A DNA stretch of 64,000 nt from Erythrocercus mccallii (Eukaryota > Chordata > Aves > Passeriformes > Dicruridae). Positions 61,715 to 64,000 of the stretch are shown here, one piece after another (positions within the stretch are counted from its first letter, which is position 1; every line of letters starts with the position of its first letter). The position numbers and the translations under genes were made by a program. The DNA lies in contig VZRG01001988.1 in assembly GCA_013397435.1 (NCBI GenBank), forward strand, positions 2,033-66,032, written 5' to 3'. The notes below the pieces were generated by a model. The model had not been told where the DNA came from and searched no databases. It saw only the letters and a program-made list of their open reading frames with translations.

Positions 61715-63577
61715 CCCGCTCGGCACTGACGTCATGACGTAAGGCCCCGCCCATCTCGCCTGCTCGGCGCTGACGTGATGACGCAAGGCCCCGGCGGCCT
61801 GGCGCACGCCGTGCATGCGCTGTTCGTTCCCAAATGGCGGCGGCCGGAGGCAACGAGGCGGCAGCGGCGGCGGGCGGGAGGCGCGGCCCGCTCGGCATCC
61901 CTGAGGCGGCGTTCGTGGTGAGCGGGGCCAGCGAATGGGGCTGGGCAGCCCCGAGCGGGCGTTCCTGGGGAGCGGGGCCGAGGAGTGGGGGCTGTGCGCC
62001 GCCAGCCGGGCCCGGCCCCGTGAGGCGGCACCTGCTCCACGGATAACGAGCCGTGCTCCAAGCACCTTTCGTACACCTTCCTGTCTTAATCAAGCTTTAC
62101 ACTGCTGAGGAGATTCACTCCTCGGAGGCGCCCACGTGTTCTTGAAAACCAGAAAATGGGTATTTTCTGGAGAACAGGCCTCACTCCGTGCTGGTGGCTG
62201 CCTTGGCAGCTGTTGTGTTTGCTTCCACGTAGTTTCCTTACATGTAGATTTAGATATTAAGATAGACTTTCTTTTATTTAAAATAAGCCTGCACTGAGAA
62301 GTTATATTGGTATTCTGTTCTGCAGAGAGAAAATACTCTTGAGGGCAGGTTTTACTAGAGCTTTTTTTATTTCAGAAAATAGGTTTCTATTTCAAAAACA
62401 TTTAAGGACTTGCTGCTCTCTTGCTTGGCATTTCCCCCCCTGCATGCTCTATGGGCAGCCTTACTGTCAGTCTTGTCTTCAGAGATGTTTTCTGTAAATG
62501 TCTTGGTTCAGTAGAGGCTCTTCACACAGTTTGTGGTTCGTGTCTTCTCTGAGGCAGTTGTGAACTCTTGTCCCTCCCCAGGTTTCAAATGGTGTTAAGC
62601 ACTCAGAGTAAGTAATGTTAAGACACAGGATTTTACTGGATTACAAACTCTCCAAACAGAACTTTCACCTGTGGTGGTTTTGAGCTGTTGCCCAGACACT
62701 TCCAAATAAAATCCTCCTTTGTTCTTCTGCCTTCTTCAGCAGGTGTGAGGCTGCAGGTCTGCAGATCCATGTCTCTTGTGATGTTCTCTGCACATGCCCC
62801 CAGGTGATGCAGCTCTGTGCACAGTGAGTGCCTGCAGCTCTTTATTTGGGTCAGCACTCAGAAGAGAACCGCAGGGACACGAGGGAATGCTGCTGCATTT
62901 CAGGGCTTCTACAGAGCATTCCTGTGGCTTGGCTTGAAGTTTGCAAAATGGTGCTTTGCCACTCAGTTTTCTTGCTTAAAAAGAGATGAGTTTTGGCGGG
63001 TCCTTGCAGAACCTGTAAGTGTTGTAAGAATTGTGCACTGGAGGTGCTGTGGAATACACCACAAAGTGGGGATGCTGATGGTTTTGACAGCCAGCTGTGC
63101 CTCAGAGCTGCTCTGCTCAAGCTTAAAGAAGTGGCTGTGCCTCAGCCTTGCAGATGGGGAGGTGGCACAAGAGCCTGACCAGCAGGCTTGGAAACCCCAG
63201 CTGGAAAACCCTGGGGATAAATCTGAGCTCACCTTGAGCTGTACATTGTGTAGTGGAAGGAGAGCCCCAGTAGGCAGGGCCTGGATTTACTTTGGGGTTC
63301 AGCTCTCAGCACCTTTGTTTCGGGAGGGTGTGGATTGTGTCCTGTGTGCACAGGCAGGAGCTGAGGCAGAGCTGGGTGCCAGGCAGGGCCTGGGGGAGCT
63401 GCTGCTTTTGCTTTGTGCCCCAGGTGGGTTAAACCAGCAGAGCTGCTTCCACAGGAGGGACTTTGATTTCACAGTAGCCTCAGGCCTCACTTCTACAACA
63501 CTCTCCCAAACCTAATCCTTGTTTTCTGTGCTGAAGGCTTCTCTAGGAGCTTTCTCCAGAGGCGGGAATGCTTCCTG
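61715..63577 (+). repeat. Right copy of the 1863-bp duplication
   Basis: Begins in the middle of the CRE array (retaining two of six CRE cores, 61727 and 61771) and runs to 63577, after which the sequence continues as unique VBP1 intron. Same length as the left copy, no indels seen. Confidence 0.95.
61834..61917 (+). other. VBP1: Second copy of VBP1 exon 1 (probable assembly artefact)
   Basis: Base-for-base the same 28 codons, YY1 motif and donor as 59970-60053. It should not be counted as a second gene or alternative first exon unless the duplication is proved real. Confidence 0.85.
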
Positions 63578-64000
63578 GACTGTGAGGTAGCTCGAGGCAG
63601 TTTTCAGGCAGTCTGAGGTTTGGATCTATCACCTGGACAGTGCTGCCTGCTGCAGGTTGTGGAGTTCCTGTTCTGCTACAGATTTCCTTGATGAAAGGAA
63701 GGCAGAGACTTCTGACCAGATTCAGTAATTTCCTAGTAAGTTTCTTTAGCCAAGAGAGTTAAGGCATCATAGTGAGGGGGAGCAGCTCCATGTCTGATAC
63801 CACGCTAGTAACATATTACTGTGTTTTTGTGGTGTGAAGCTTCTGGAACAGAGACACCAAGTTCAGGAGGAGGAGCTGAAGAGGTCTGTGGTAGGGCTTC
63901 CATCAGGCTTTTCTGAGCTCTGTGGGCAAGGGCAGAATTACCTCAGTGGAGGCGTGGGGTCATCTGGAATTGTGTGTGTAGATGGTGGCAAGGCCAGGAA
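63578..64000 (+). other. VBP1: VBP1 intron 1 continued
   Basis: Unique sequence after the duplication. I see no exon with the expected EDVDSF start. The frame around 63837-63890 (KLLEQRHQVQEEELKRS) is short and not matched to prefoldin. Confidence 0.5.

Noticed and set aside
61834..61917. Alternative or duplicated first exon of VBP1
   Set aside because: The copy is base-identical and sits exactly after an N, so an unmerged contig overlap is the simpler reading.
1..64000. CRISPR array, tRNA, rRNA, snoRNA or prophage-like system
   Set aside because: None seen. The window is a vertebrate genomic region with spliced genes and retroelement remnants; I found no box C/D or H/ACA arrangement or cloverleaf by eye.

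Overview
The window is vertebrate nuclear DNA, almost certainly from a bird. The evidence is several CR1 LINE 3' ends in both orientations, avian-type solo-LTR fragments, short introns with GT-AG borders, and CpG-island promoters. Three genes lie head to tail on the + strand. All identities come from reading spliced exons by eye and comparing them with remembered protein families; no search was run.

Layout. 1-4935 is intron of GAB3, and the upstream PH-domain exons are outside the window. 4936-15409 holds the last eight coding exons of GAB3 (468 residues plus stop), a docking adaptor of the GRB2-associated-binder family with all its docking motifs intact. 15410 to about 19560 is the probable long GAB3 3'UTR. 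About 19560-31780 is a 12-kb stretch without recognisable genes; CR1 and LTR fragments gather in its last 3 kb. 31780-32600 is a CpG-island promoter. 32364-55339 holds a complete 22-exon gene for a 687-residue clathrin-assembly protein of the PICALM/AP180 family. It has an ANTH domain, DLF and NPF motifs and the PICALM-type C-terminus IQFM. It differs enough from both PICALM and SNAP91 to be a third paralog, called PICALM-like here. Its 3'UTR runs to about 59585. VBP1 (prefoldin subunit 3) begins about 390 bp later, and its CRE-rich 51-bp repeat promoter starts only about 45 bp beyond the predicted cleavage zone. Only VBP1 exon 1 is present.

Assembly problem. 59851-61713 and 61715-63577 are the same 1863 bp, with three visible substitutions and no length difference, separated by a single N at 61714. 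This is most likely an unmerged contig overlap. VBP1 exon 1 therefore appears twice and should be counted once.

The genes do not form one pathway: GAB3 is receptor-tyrosine-kinase/cytokine signalling, PICALM-like is clathrin endocytosis, and VBP1 is actin/tubulin chaperoning. The association is evolutionary. GAB3 beside a PICALM-like gene mirrors GAB2 and PICALM on human 11q14, which suggests a surviving segment of an ancient whole-genome-duplication block. I saw no mobile system, CRISPR array or other exotic machinery. The points most worth checking are the third PICALM paralog, the repeat-built CRE promoter of VBP1 and the false duplication.
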